From Talpa occidentalis (taxonomy: Eukaryota; Chordata; Mammalia; Eulipotyphla; Talpidae), in the NCBI RefSeq assembly GCF_014898055.3, contig NW_023601433.1, positions 86,189,106 through 86,253,105 on the forward strand: a stretch of 64,000 bases of DNA. Direction: 5' to 3'. Shown one piece after another: positions 23,623 through 34,400 of the stretch. The number at the start of each line of letters is the position of its first letter. The first letter of the stretch is position 1. The notes below the pieces were generated by a model, which ran no database searches, had not been told where the DNA came from, and saw only the letters and a list, made by a program, of their open reading frames with translations. Both the position numbers and the translations under genes were made by a program.

Positions 23623-24059
23623 GTGTGTCTTTTTTCTGAGGCATTGCTAGTTTGCTTGTAGTTTTTCTTTTCCCTGCTGCCTGTCTTCTAATTTGCCTTA
23701 TGCATTGGGACACTGTGCCGCTGGTACTGCCTGGCATCTTTTTGGTATGTTCTTTCAGGAGTTTCAGAAACTGGCAATCCAAACGAGTCAAAAACTGTTA
23801 TACCAGAAGTCTAGTGAGGCAATGGTACTTTGAGTATGTTAATGGTCACTGTCACAGAATCTCTCCTCCTTCTGTGTTTAGTTACAAATGTGTGTCTTGA
23901 AGTCCCACAGACTTCCCTGGAGGTGGGGCAGCTGGATTGCACTTTGGGCTCCAAATCTCTGGATCCTCCTCTGGGCTCTGACTTCCTGCCAGGTGGGACC
24001 GGGCTTGTGGGGGCCTTCAGCTCACCTCTAACTGTGCAGGGAATCTTCTCCCTCTGGCT

Positions 24060-24487
24060 CCACGGGGAGCCTTCTGCCAGATTCAAGCAGTCTTTATTGA
24101 AGAAAGGTCCCTGTTCTAAAATGGCGCTTTGGAGACAGCACACTCTTCTGTGCACCCAGTCTGCCCTGGCCGTGGGTGCTGGCCTGAAGGGGCCTGGCAT
24201 GGACAAACTTCCCAGCTCACCTCTGGCTCCTCCGGGAGACTTCTGCCAGTTTCAAGCAGTCTTTATTGAAGAAAGGTCCCTATTCTAAAATGGCAATTTG
24301 GAAATAGGCACACTCTCCCACACGCTGGATCTGCCCCGGCTGTGGGTGCCCGCTCCCCCTCTGGGCTCGGACTGCTGGTCAGAAGGGGCTTGGCTTGGGC
24401 AAACTTCCCAGCTCACCTCTGACTTCTCTGGGAGCCTTCTGCCGGTTTCAAGCAGTTTTACTGAAGAAAGGTCCCTATTCTAAAATC
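24060..24487 (-). repeat. Tandem 5' UTR units of the second L1 (about 170-195 bp)
   Basis: The phrase CAAGCAGT(C)TTTA(T/C)TGAAGAAAGG followed by TCCCTRTTCTAAAAT occurs at 24084, 24253 and 24449, giving spacings of 169 and 196 bases. The surrounding CCTTCTGCC and CTCACCTCTG words are also repeated. This resembles the monomer arrays that act as promoters in some rodent L1 families. Confidence 0.8.
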
Positions 24488-27400
24488 TAGTTGCTTGTTG
24501 ATTTTGATTTTTACTTTATTGTAATTAGTCTTTTTCCTAGTCCCTTATTTAGGCTTTCTAATTCCCTGCTTTGAGTGAGACCATCTGGTATTTTTCTTTT
24601 TCTTTCTGGCTTATTTCACTGAGCATGATCCCTTCCAGCTCCGTCCATGTGGCTACAAATTGCATGAGCTTATCTTTTTTGATTGCTGAATAATATTCCA
24701 TTGTGTATATGTACCACATCTTCTTGATCCAGTCATCTATTTTTGGGCATTTGGGTTGTTTCCATAGCTTAGCTATTGTAAATAGTGCTGCTATAAACAT
24801 AGGGGTGCAGGTGCCCTTTGGAATTAATGTGTCTGTGTCTTTTGGGTAAATACCAAGGAGTGGAATTGCTGGATCATATGGAAGCTCCATCTTTAGCAGG
24901 TTGAGGAATCTCCACACGGCTCTCCATAGTGGTTGGACCAGTTTGTACTGCCACTAGCAGGAGAGTTCCTTTTTCTCCATACCCTCACCAACATTTGTTG
25001 TTGCTAGGTTTTTTAATATGTATCACTCTCAGTGGTGTAAGATGTTATCTCATTGTAGTTTTGATTTGCATTTTCCTGATTACAAGTGATGTTGAACATT
25101 TTTCATATGCCTGTTGGACAATTGTACTTCTTCTTTGGAGAAGTTTCTTTTTAGCTCTTCCACTCATTTTTTGACTGAATTATTTACTTTGTTTTTGTTG
25201 ATCATCAGCAATTTATAGATTTTTTTGATCAGTCCTTTGTCATTAGTGTTGTGTGCAAAAATTTTCTCCCAGTCGACGGGGCTTCTCTTTGTTTTGGTTA
25301 CTATTTCTTTTGCTGTACAGAAGCTCTTTAATTTGATGAAGTCCCAGCTGTTTATTCTTGCCTTCACTATCACTGCTTTGGGTGATGTGTCTTTAAAGAT
25401 GTTACTGAGGTGTATGTCATATAGTGTTGTGCCTATATTTCCTTCTATATATTTTATGGTTTCAGGTCTTATGTCTAGTTCTTTAATCCATTTTGAGTTG
25501 TTTTTTGTGCATGGTGTGAAGCAGTAGTCAAGCTTCATTCTTTTGCATGTAGCAACCCAGTTTTCCCAGCACCATTTATTGAACAAACTTTCTTTGCTCC
25601 AGTGCATATTATTTGTTCCTTTGTCAAAGATAAGTTGACCGTAAATCTGTGGGTTTATTTCTGGATTTATATTTGGCTCCATTTGTCCGTGTGTCTGTTC
25701 TTGTTCCAATACCATGCAGTTTTGATGATTATGGTTTTGTATAGTTTGAAGTCTGGGAGTGTGATGCCACCATTCCCTTCTTTTTTTTTTTCAGGAGAGC
25801 TTTGGCTATTTGGGGTTTTTGGTGGCTCCAAATGAATTTCTTCAATATTTGTTCTATTTCCTTAAAGAATATCTTTGAAATTTTTATTGGAATAGCATTA
25901 AATCTGTAAATTGCTTTTGGTAGGATGGCCATTTTGATAATGTTAATTCTTCCAATCCATGAGCAGGGCTGTCTTTCCATTTCTTTGTGTCTTCTTCTAT
26001 TTCTTTTAACAGTGTTTTATAGTTTTCTTTGTATATGTCCTTTACCTCTTTTGTTATGTTTATTCCCAAGTATTTGATTTTTTTTTGTTTCAATAATGAA
26101 AGGGATGGTTTTCTTGATTTCTTCTTCTTCAGACTTATAGTTTGTATATAGGAAGGCTACTAATTTTTGCGTGTTGATTTTGTATCCTGCCACTTTACTA
26201 AACTGATTGATTAGTTTAATTAGTTTTTCTGTGGAATTTTTGGGGTTCTCTATGTGTATTATCACATCATCTGCAAATAGTGATAGTTTAACTTCTTCCT
26301 TCCCTATTTGGATTCCTTATATGTCTTTTTCTTGTCTTATTGCTCTGACTAGGACTTCCAGTATTATACTGAAAAGCAGTGGTGAGTGGACATCCTTGTC
26401 TTGCTCCAGATCTTTTTTTTTTTAAGATTTGTTTGTTTGTTTGTTTGTTTGTTTATTTATTTATTTATTTATATAAGAACCAGGGCATAGTCAGAAGTGT
26501 GGGAGGGTGAGAGAATTCACCAGAGCCAGAGCAGGGAACAGAACAGGCAGACTGACGAAGTACACTGCTGAGGGGAGCAGCGGGCTTGGCAGGAGAGGTC
26601 TGCGCACCATATGGGACCCTTGCCGGCGGCCGGGGATCAAACTGGCATTGCAGAGGCTGTGGGCAGCTTCGCAGCTCAGCACTCAACCACTGCTCCACCA
26701 GGGGAGGCCCATTGTTCCAGATCTTAATGGAAATGCTTTTAACATTTCACCATTGAGAATGATACTGGCTATGGGCTTGTCATATATGGCCTTTGCGATG
26801 TTGAGGTATGTTCCTTGTATCCCGAGAATTTAAAGGGCCATGATTATGAATGGGTGTTGCACTTTGTCAAAAGCTTTCTTGGCATCTATTGATATTATCA
26901 TATGGTTTTTATATTTCTTTTTGTTGATGTGCTGAATTACACTGATTGATTTTCGAATGCTGAACCATCCTTGTGTCCCTGGAATAAGTCCTGCTTGGTT
27001 GTGGTGAATTATCTTATGGATACATTGTTGGATTCTGTTAGCTAAAATTTTATTGAGAATTTTTGCAACAGTGTTGATTAGAGAGATTGGCCTGTAGTTT
27101 CCTTTTTGTGTGTTGTCCTTGTTCTGTTTTGGTATTAGTGCAAATTGGCTTCATAGAACGCGTTTGGTAATTGGTCTGTTTAGGTGTTCTATTCTTTATC
27201 TAGCTTTGGGTGATTGTAAAGTTGTGAGAATTTGTCCATCTCTTCTAGACTGTTGAACTTGTTTGCATATAATTGTTCATAGTAGTTTCTGATTATTCTT
27301 TTTGATTTCTGCTGTGTCTGTTGTGATTTCTTCTCTTTCATTTGTGATCCTATTTATTTGTGCTTTCTCCCGTTTTTCCTTTGTGAGCCTGGCTAGGGGT

Positions 27401-27637
27401 TTGTCTATTTTATTTATTTTTTCAAAGAACCAATTTTTTATTTCATTGATCTTTTGGATTGTTTTTTTAGTTTCTATTTAATTTATTTCTGCTTTGATTT
27501 TTATTATTTCCTTTCTTATACTTGTTTTAGGGTTTTTTGTTGTTCTTTTTCTAGTTCTTTGAGATGTGAGATTAGGTTGTTTCTTTGGGTTCTTTCTTGT
27601 TTCTTGATGTGAGCTTGTATTGCTATATATTTTCCCT
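24488..27637 (-). mobile_element. Outer host L1: 3' UTR to mid-ORF2, antisense, 5'-truncated
   Basis: The body of the outer L1 continues from the TAGTTGCTTG duplication. ORF2 ends at 24558 (C-terminus MVSLKAGN) and can be followed through the RT region (VAGYKINTQK near 26200; FADD-type motif near 26270) to about 27637. There the element stops within the region equivalent to 20660 of the inner copy. It carries frameshifts and a SINE. The truncation point is only 51 bases from P2RX7 exon 13. Confidence 0.88.
26415..26712 (-). mobile_element. tRNA-derived SINE inserted in L1, antisense
   Basis: The SINE splits the outer L1 RT region and is flanked by TGYTCCAGATCTT (26402-26414 and 26713-26725). 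Its tail is expanded into TTTG and TTTA repeats (26427-26473). It must be younger than the L1 it interrupts. Confidence 0.95.
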
Positions 27638-27688
27638 AGAACCTAGGGTTTGTCATTATTGATGAGTTTGGAAACTTGACTTTTTCAG

Positions 27689-28207
27689 AGACCCTTGATG
27701 GAATTTAGAGATTTGTCCAGGTTGGCCCTGTCAGTCCACCCCTCACCCCCCAAGCCTGGACAACCAGAGGAGATAGAGCTGCTTAGTAAAGAGGAGACCT
27801 CTACTTCCCATGGCAGCCCAGACTGGTGCCAGTGTGGAAATTGTCTCCCATCCAAGCTTCCTGAGAGCCACAGGTACCTGGAGGAGCTGTGCTGTAGGAA
27901 AGGGAAGGGGCAATGCATCACTACCTCAGAGGCATTCAGGAAGCTCATCCTGTCCAGAAGCACCCTGCAGTTCTTCCTGCTCTATGAGAAGCCTTTGCCG
28001 GAGCCGGATGCTGATTCTTCCAACAGGGAGCTGCGGCACTGCGCCTACAGGTGCTATACCGCCTGGCGCTTCGGCTCCCAGGACCTGGCTGACTTTGCCA
28101 TCCTGCCCAGCTGCTGCCGCTGGAGGATCCGGAAGGAATTTCCTAAGAGTGATGGCAAGTACAGCGGCTTCAAGAGTCCCTACGGATGCGGGGCTCAGCA
28201 GTCATAG
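27689..28207 (+). CDS. P2RX7: P2RX7 exon 13 (cytoplasmic ballast, stop at 28205)
   Basis: The terminal exon follows acceptor GACTTTTTCAG and continues the frame as RPLMEFRDLSRLALSVHPSP. It encodes human residues 431-595 in 165 codons without a net indel, then seven extra codons. The ballast is a cytosolic domain that binds zinc and guanine nucleotides. C479, C482, C499 and C506 are present in the WCQCGNC...LCC...QC cluster, as is the RHCAYRCY motif that contacts GDP. Human C493 is Tyr here (SHRYLEEL) and E496 is kept. The usual C-terminus FKSPY is followed by GGA rather than a stop and reads GCGAQQS to TAG at 28205. The exon is fully open and looks functional. Confidence 0.95.
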   Translation, partial: RPLMEFRDLSRLALSVHPSPPKPGQPEEIELLSKEETSTSHGSPDWCQCGNCLPSKLPESHRYLEELCCRKGKGQCITTSEAFRKLILSRSTLQFFLLYEKPLPEPDADSSNRELRHCAYRCYTAWRFGSQDLADFAILPSCCRWRIRKEFPKSDGKYSGFKSPYGCGAQQS

Positions 28208-29595
28208 CATCGTTGCCTTTGCTTACACCTTGAGCTTCACCTGCAAAGGGCTATGGCCAAATTTTCAGTCGAAGGGAAAAGTGCTTTCCTCTCCTATAGC
28301 TCTATATGTGTCAGAGAGCTGTGGGACCTGGGCAAAACACCAAATTACAATCCTCCGCATGGACAAAGAGTCAAGAGGTATGGATTTATGTCACAATTCT
28401 TTGAGAACTATTTCAGTTGAGCCAGATTTATGTCAGTTCTGGAAGGACCAATTGCAACCTGTATATGAACTTTCTTGGTAATGCATAAACAGCTGTATGA
28501 ATGCAAAGCAGCTCATGACGTCAGACTAGAATGATGTCCAACTATGAACAAACCCGTTGGATACTAGTTGGAGAATGTAGAGGGTTAAAAGCGGCCACAA
28601 GCTCTCTGGTACTTGTCCTTCACTCAGGACTTGAGGGTTTCGTCTCCTCTTGCATCTGGGCAGCTCTGATCACTTTATGCAGAGAGGAAGTGTTGTTGGG
28701 TCAGCTTCAGGGCCTTGATCTTAAGAATTTGGCAGCTTTCACTTCCTGCTCTTGGCACCCATGCTGTGAAGAAAGCCAGTGCCCGGGTAAGACCCTACCT
28801 ATCTTGAGACCTCCCTGCTTTGAGGGAGCTCAAGCAGCCATGTGGAGAACAGATGCCCGACCTGACCCCAGCTTTTAAGCCATCCAAGCCTACACCAGAC
28901 ATGGGAGAGAAGAAGTCTTCAAGTGATTCTATAACACTGCAACTTCCAAGACATCCCAAGTGATTGCTGTTCACTAAACACAGAGAATGAATCACTATTT
29001 TAAGCCACTAAGTTTTGGGTTGTTACCCAGTAACAGAAGCTTCCATGCTACAGTTCTAAGGGAGGCTGCACCATCCCTGGAGCCCCTCAGGTGCTTAGGT
29101 TTTTACTCAGCATTGCCAGGAGGGCTGCGGAGCCAAATCTGGTAACTCATCAGCCCAGCCCTAAGTCCATCAAAGCTAACCGTTGAGCTGCTTGATACAT
29201 TCCAATCTGCGTCACAGTTCTATGACACAGTTCTATGGGAAATAATGACTGCTAACAACCAGAAAAAGTCATTTTTATGCCTTTAACATCCTATATTTTG
29301 CAGCCAACCAGCCTGAATGTTATTTGAAGCAACCCAAGCAGGCCGTTATCATTTCTATACATCACCTGCAAAGAATATGGAAATGGACAGTGGCAGGCTT
29401 TAGGATCCTCTCGCGGGATTTCCTTTTCCTGATTTTGGCGCTAGAATAGACTATTTCCAACAACAACTACAACTCTTTTAAAGAATGGAGACCACTCTCC
29501 AACACTGTGATGATGAAGTAGGATCTGTGACATTTTTGATACATACTCTAATTTTTACCATCTTGACACTGAATAAAACCATCCACCTCCTACCG
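28208..29595 (+). other. P2RX7: P2RX7 3' UTR with relic repeat
   Basis: The stretch after the stop is non-coding. A diverged sense-oriented LTR-like relic occupies roughly 28580-29045; its end (TTAAGCCACTAAGTTTTGGG, then TTGTTACCCAGTAACAGAAG) matches the 3' end typical of MaLR-type LTRs. The UTR end is placed about 20 bases beyond the AATAAA at 29572; use of that signal is inferred. Confidence 0.55.
29572..29577 (+). terminator. P2RX7: Candidate P2RX7 poly(A) signal AATAAA
   Basis: AATAAA in the context GACACTGAATAAAACCATCC lies 1.36 kb after the stop codon. It is the first plain AATAAA I noticed downstream of the coding end. Actual cleavage cannot be shown from sequence alone. Confidence 0.45.
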
Positions 29596-29599
29596 TATT

Positions 29600-30482
29600 A
29601 ATGTAAAATGACAACAAAATCCTTCTTTTCTTGTCCTAGAATTTTATCTGGCTTCAAACTCAGGAATCAAGTTAACTAGGCCAGACTGGACTTTCATTTT
29701 TACTACCTTTCAGAGATATTTTTGAAAAGTGAATTACATGTGACTTCCTTAGAACGCACATTTTTTACTCCAAGAATTCTATGTAATTAGTACAGATTTC
29801 CATTTCTGATGTCTTCTCAGTCTTTCTACCTTTTTTTTTTTTTTTTAATTTGGTTCCTTATTCCCAGCTTGTTTCTATCACCTTAGGGAGGTCCCAGATG
29901 GAATCAAGAATTGAGAATGACAAATAACACTGAATCCACCTACTGTTCTCCTTCACTTTCCCCAGAGGCCTGGAGGTGAGAGGGTGATGTGTTACATAAA
30001 CTGTGTGTAAAATGTCTGACACCTCCTATGACAGTGCACTTCCTATTTGTATTCTTATTTTTAGCCTACTGCTTAAAATAATGTCATTGCCAAAGGCATC
30101 ACAAGGAGACCCGCATTTTGTAGGATCGGTTTTCTTCTGTTCTGATAATTGCTGGGCATTTGCTGCTTCTTTGTGCCAGCGATCTGCTTTCTTGTAACAG
30201 GTCATGGGCCTGCACTTCTCTTTAGAGGGGACCATTTTATAAACCCTTCCTAACTCTGGCTTGGTAACTAGACTGTTTTGCTCATTAAAAACTAATAATG
30301 TCATAATTCATATTTATTGAAGTGTTCCTTTTCTCAGAAGATCCTCAAATCACAGCTCACACACTGACATTTTCATTCACCCTATGAATGAACTGAGGTG
30401 CTATGACAGAATAAGATACATGCTTGGTCTATGCCCCTAGTTCCTGACACAGCTCCTAAACCCCTTAGAAATTCTTGGGTGA
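29600..30482. other. Intergenic, nothing recognised
   Basis: I see no gene, RNA gene or clear repeat here apart from a T-run at 29831-29847. Short open frames on either strand lack similarity to anything I know. Confidence 0.4.
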
Positions 30483-30692
30483 GGGCCTCCCTGTGGCGCA
30501 TTCCTGGCCGGTCAGGGAGAAACCCACATGGCAAGGAAGATCTCTCCTGCCGCCCGCTGCTCCCCTCAGCAGTGTCTTTGGTCTGTCTGCCTGTTCTGCT
30601 CCCCACTCTGTCTCTAGTGAATTCTCTCACCCTCCCGTGCCTCTGACTGTACCCCAGTTCTTATATAAATAAATAAATCTTTAAAAAAAAAA
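30483..30692 (+). mobile_element. tRNA-derived SINE, sense, internally deleted
   Basis: The copy starts GGGCCTCCCTGTGGCGCATT and ends in ATAAATAAATAAATCTTT plus A-run. A 16-bp duplication AGAAATTC(T/C)TGGGTGA flanks it (30467-30482 and 30693-30708). About 50 bases of the tRNA-related head, including the B-box part, are missing compared with other copies. Confidence 0.93.
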
Positions 30693-30709
30693 AGAAATTC
30701 CTGGGTGAG

Positions 30710-31490
30710 TGGAATGTCTTGTGGTCTAATGAGGGGACTTTTGGTGGCTGCTGGATGGCTTCAAGATGAGGCTGGTCACCACAAAGACCAAACCACAATT
30801 AGAAGCTTGGAATTTTCTGGCACACCCTGGTTATCCAGAGTAGGATGGGGTGGGAAACAGTTAATAACTGATCATGGCTACATGATGAATAAAAATCCAT
30901 AAAACATCAATAAACTATAAATAAATACATGAATGAATAAATTAAATGAATACCCCCTAAACTGTGGGGTAGGAACACATTCATGTGCCAGGAGGGAGGT
31001 ACACCCAAATTCCATATAAGAAGTTTCTGTGCTTACAACCCTTCCAGACCTTGCCCTTGGTACCTCTTCATCTGATTTTTCACCTATATCTTTTATTCTA
31101 TCCTTTATTATAAACTGTTGAATGTAACTGTTTCCTTGGGTTCTATCAGCCACTGTAGCAAATTGGTGAACTAGAGGCAGGTGTTATGGGAACTCTCAAA
31201 AGATATAGTAAGTTGGTCAGAGGCACAGGTGACAACCTGGGACTTGTGACTAGCATCTGGTGTGGTAGACAGTCTTGTGGAACTGAGTCCTTAACCTGTG
31301 GAGTCTGTGCTAACTCCAGGTAGTTCATGTCATAGACCGAATTGAAGGCTACCCAGCCGATTGTCAAAAGTGTAATGAGTTGAGTATATGAGGTCCCTTT
31401 AGGTATTTCCTGGAGGCTGATGAGAGTCAAAGCTGCTGTTCTCATGGAGATATGAGGACACGGACATTGATCAAATAACTCAGTCCTCAT
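30710..31490 (+). mobile_element. Ancient LTR-like repeat, sense
   Basis: The words TAACTGATCATGGCTACATG, TTGCCCTTGGTACCTCTTCA and AAACTGTTGAATGTAACTGT, followed by GTTGGTCAGAGGCACAGGTG and GACAGTCTTGTGGAACTGAG, follow a familiar old mammalian LTR that has a poly(A) region near 30890-30920. I cannot give the family name with confidence. Confidence 0.5.
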
Positions 31491-31499
31491 CAGACTGCT

Positions 31500-34400
31500 T
31501 CTGTGCAGTCACCGTCTGCTCCGAGCCCTGCCCCCAGAGGCCCAGGGCCCACCTCCCCATTTATTCCAATGGGCCTCTTGTGCTCAGTGGCCCGTGAAAA
31601 TGTGGGTTCACGTTCTGCTGCCTGCGGGTTGCTCAGCCCCTACCGTGTACAGTCAGCTTTTCAGGAACTCCATGGGCCCCCAACTCAACTCCTGCTCTCT
31701 TTTGAATAGATTTTGATACCACTATCTTCTTTCCACTTCACTGTGATCTTTCAGTTTCCTCTTTTCCAGTTCCCGGCAGTTATGAATCATGTGTCCAAAA
31801 TAAGTGGTGATCTATGGAGAAGATTTTGCAATTCCAGCATCTGTAGTTCCTCTTAGTGAATGAAATATCATGATCACATGAGTCTGAGTCCTCCGAAATC
31901 AGAGGAGGAGGTGGCCAACATTGACTGACCATCTTAACCAAAGAATCGCCATCCCTATTAGACAGGGTTGGATAATGGTCTTGTGCAAGGAGGTCTCAGG
32001 AGGAGGATAGTAAGTGATGAATGTCTGTCTTATGTCTGTCTGTCACCATGTAAACAAGTAAGCCACTCAAAGGCAAAGAGCTCCTCTTGGCTTTGTGGCC
32101 CTTACATGCCTAGTCCAGCATAGCAGAAGAGCTGGTACACTGGAAACACACCACCAGGGACAATCCTGGCTTGCCCACAAACTAGCTGAGTGGATGTCTT
32201 ATCCAGGTTACCCAGGCCTTAGAAACCTCAGCTGTATCTTTGAGTTCAAAGGTTGCTTTGAGTCTTAAATGTCACACATGCGTAAACATAGGTAAAGCAT
32301 TTGGCACATGACCTGAAGAAGCACTCAACAAGTATTAGCCACTATTATTAGCCATTACTATTATGTCTAATGATGCTATTACTATTTTTGGATGGTGCCT
32401 GAGCATCACTCCTGAACTCCAGGCTTATGTATTTAACCACCTCTGGACATTCTATTTCAATAGTTTGGCAGCAACTCAAAAAGTCACAGAAGAGAAATCA
32501 CAGTCTCTGCTCCCTTCATCCCACCCACAGGTGCTCTTCCAGCATTCCGGAGCTAGGAGGTAGCACCACCTGCCATCAGCCCAATTTTCCAAGCCAGAAA
32601 TGCCAGAGACAGACTTGACATTTCCTGTCTCCTCCCCGCCCCATCCTATCTCATCCACTCGGTCAGCAAACATTTACTGAGCGCTAGGCACTTGCAGCTT
32701 GGCACTTTGCAGACAAACAAATGGTCAGGATGGGCTTTCCCAGAGGCGTAGGGTGGTAGGTAAAGAAATGAGGTAAGGACAGTTTGGGGAGGGGGAAGGA
32801 TCTGAAAGCAACCAGCAGCATCCTGTGCCAGAGACAATGAGCACTTCTGATAGAGGTCAGGGATACTCTAGCCAAGGCAGTGACATTTAAGCTATGTCAC
32901 TGATCTGAATGTCAAGAAGGAACTGGTGGTGACAGATGGTGGAAGGGTATTCCAGGCGGAGGGACAGCGAGTGCAAAGCACCAAAGTGGGAAAGAAATGA
33001 GTGTGTTCCAAGAACTGTCAGATGGCTGGTGTGACTAGGACACTCCAACATGGTTCCTACCATTTAAATCTGTCCAGGGAGGACACAGGCTTGCTTACTT
33101 TCTCACTGCTTCATAAACTGGGCAGTCCCATCTCGGTGGCACAGAAGCTTAAAGAAAGGCAAAATATGATCCACATAGGCAACAATAATCATGGGGGGAT
33201 GGGGGGCTTTATGAAGCCCTTGAGACGTGGGCGGGCCCTCACCAGATGAAGACACAGGGAACAATCAGTGGGATGAGAAGAGGCCACGAGCCAGGTCCAG
33301 AGAGAAATGAGTATGGTACGGGCAGAGATTACAAGCAGACTTGGCTGGCACCCTAGATTGGGAAGAAAGTAGATAAAAACTAAAAAGAGACTGATCTGGG
33401 GGAATGAAGGGGGCAGAGAGGGAAGACTGAGGTAATAACAAAGTCAAGAGGGAGCCATTTCTGAAACTACCTAGATTAGTCAAATTCATAGAGAAAGTAA
33501 AGGCCACCAGAGGCTGGGGGAAGGAGATGGAGTCGTGTTTAAAGGGCACAGAGTTTCTATTGGGGGTGAAAAAATTCTGGAAATAAATAATGCTACTGGT
33601 TATGTCCTTTAAAAATGGTTAAGTGGTAGTATATATATTTACCACAATTTTTAAATTACCAAAAAAGTAGTAATGCTTACACAACTGTAGGGTTATTTAT
33701 ATTCTGCAGAAATCTCTTTATGTTATGAAATACATATACTGGGTTTGTTTTTGCAAAGTCTGGACATTCTTTTGGTCTGAGGCTCAGTTGAGGGCTTGTG
33801 TAAGCTTGCTGTCCACATTTCCTTGCATCCTTCAAATGCATATGAATGTGTCTTGTCAAGAAAACATTCTTCTGGAGATCCCTAGCATTGGCCAGCAAGT
33901 CAGGAGAACAAGATCTGTGAGGATGTGCAAGGAAGAAGGTATAAGGCAGTGTTTGAAGGATATAAATTTGACTTTCTTAGGGTCGAAAGGCTGACTTTGT
34001 CGACCACCATCAGGAAAGAAGTGTCTACACTCCCACGGGAATGAATTTACCTTCAGCTTGAGAGCACTTGGGGAAAAAGTCCACAAAAGTGCTGATGACC
34101 CCAGTGCTGAGCAGGTCCAGAAGCAGGCAGGCCTGAGAGGTCTGAGGACTGAATGATGCAGCGGCTGGAATCAGCATTTGTTAGCTCCGGGTTCATCCGT
34201 TTTTGCTCTGTTGTCACTGGGAGAGCAAGGTGGTTCAGTTTCCGCAGTGGTTGAGGTGGGAAAACCTGAATGCAGCCAGGGGGTGCCAGTGATAATTATT
34301 GTGGGTGTCTGTGGTTTCTTTGCAATGTGGAGGGTTTGAAGGTATCACAGTGGCCTCATCCAAAAAGCGCTGGAACAGATGGCCCAATTGAAGGAGGCAC

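Larger units (their letters stand above)
23217..24487 (-). mobile_element. Second L1 copy: 5' UTR plus first half of ORF1, antisense
   Basis: In the L1 sense direction this piece starts at 24487, runs through a 5' UTR of about 760 bp containing tandem units, and enters ORF1 near 23729 (MPGSTSGTVSQCIRQIRRQA). It stops abruptly at 23217 where the 5' end of the other L1 begins. Its ORF1 is disrupted by a (TTTG)n-type expansion at 23571-23622. The same part of ORF1 is found again in the neighbouring copy at 22128-22656. The outer end at 24487 abuts the TAGTTGCTTG duplication. Confidence 0.85.
1..29595 (+). other. P2RX7: P2RX7 gene, 3' part (intron 5 to 3' end)
   Basis: This is the downstream part of the gene for P2X7, an ATP-gated, trimeric, non-selective cation channel of the plasma membrane, best known for inflammasome activation and macropore signalling in macrophages. 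Eight exons with correct AG/GT borders and compatible phases join into one open frame covering human residues about 178-595: lower ectodomain, second membrane helix, cysteine-rich anchor and the long C-terminal 'ballast' unique to P2X7. Exons 1-5 (first helix and head domain) must lie upstream of the window and were not found in bases 1-2173. Exon sizes (81, 130, 134, 91, 66, 150, 102, 516 coding bases) fit the mammalian gene; exon 8 is one codon shorter than my recollection of human. No frame break was seen, so the gene looks functional. Exon numbers follow the 13-exon human gene. The 3' end is set at an AATAAA at 29572 and is less certain than the coding part. Confidence 0.93.

Noticed and set aside
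24060..24487. Possible CRISPR-like or satellite array
   Set aside because: Units are long (about 170-195 bp), imperfect and lie in an L1 5' UTR. There are no short identical repeats with unique spacers.
27810..28481. 223-codon + frame overlapping P2RX7 exon 13
   Set aside because: It is the shadow of exon 13 in another frame; the P2X7 frame has clear homology and splice-compatible phase.
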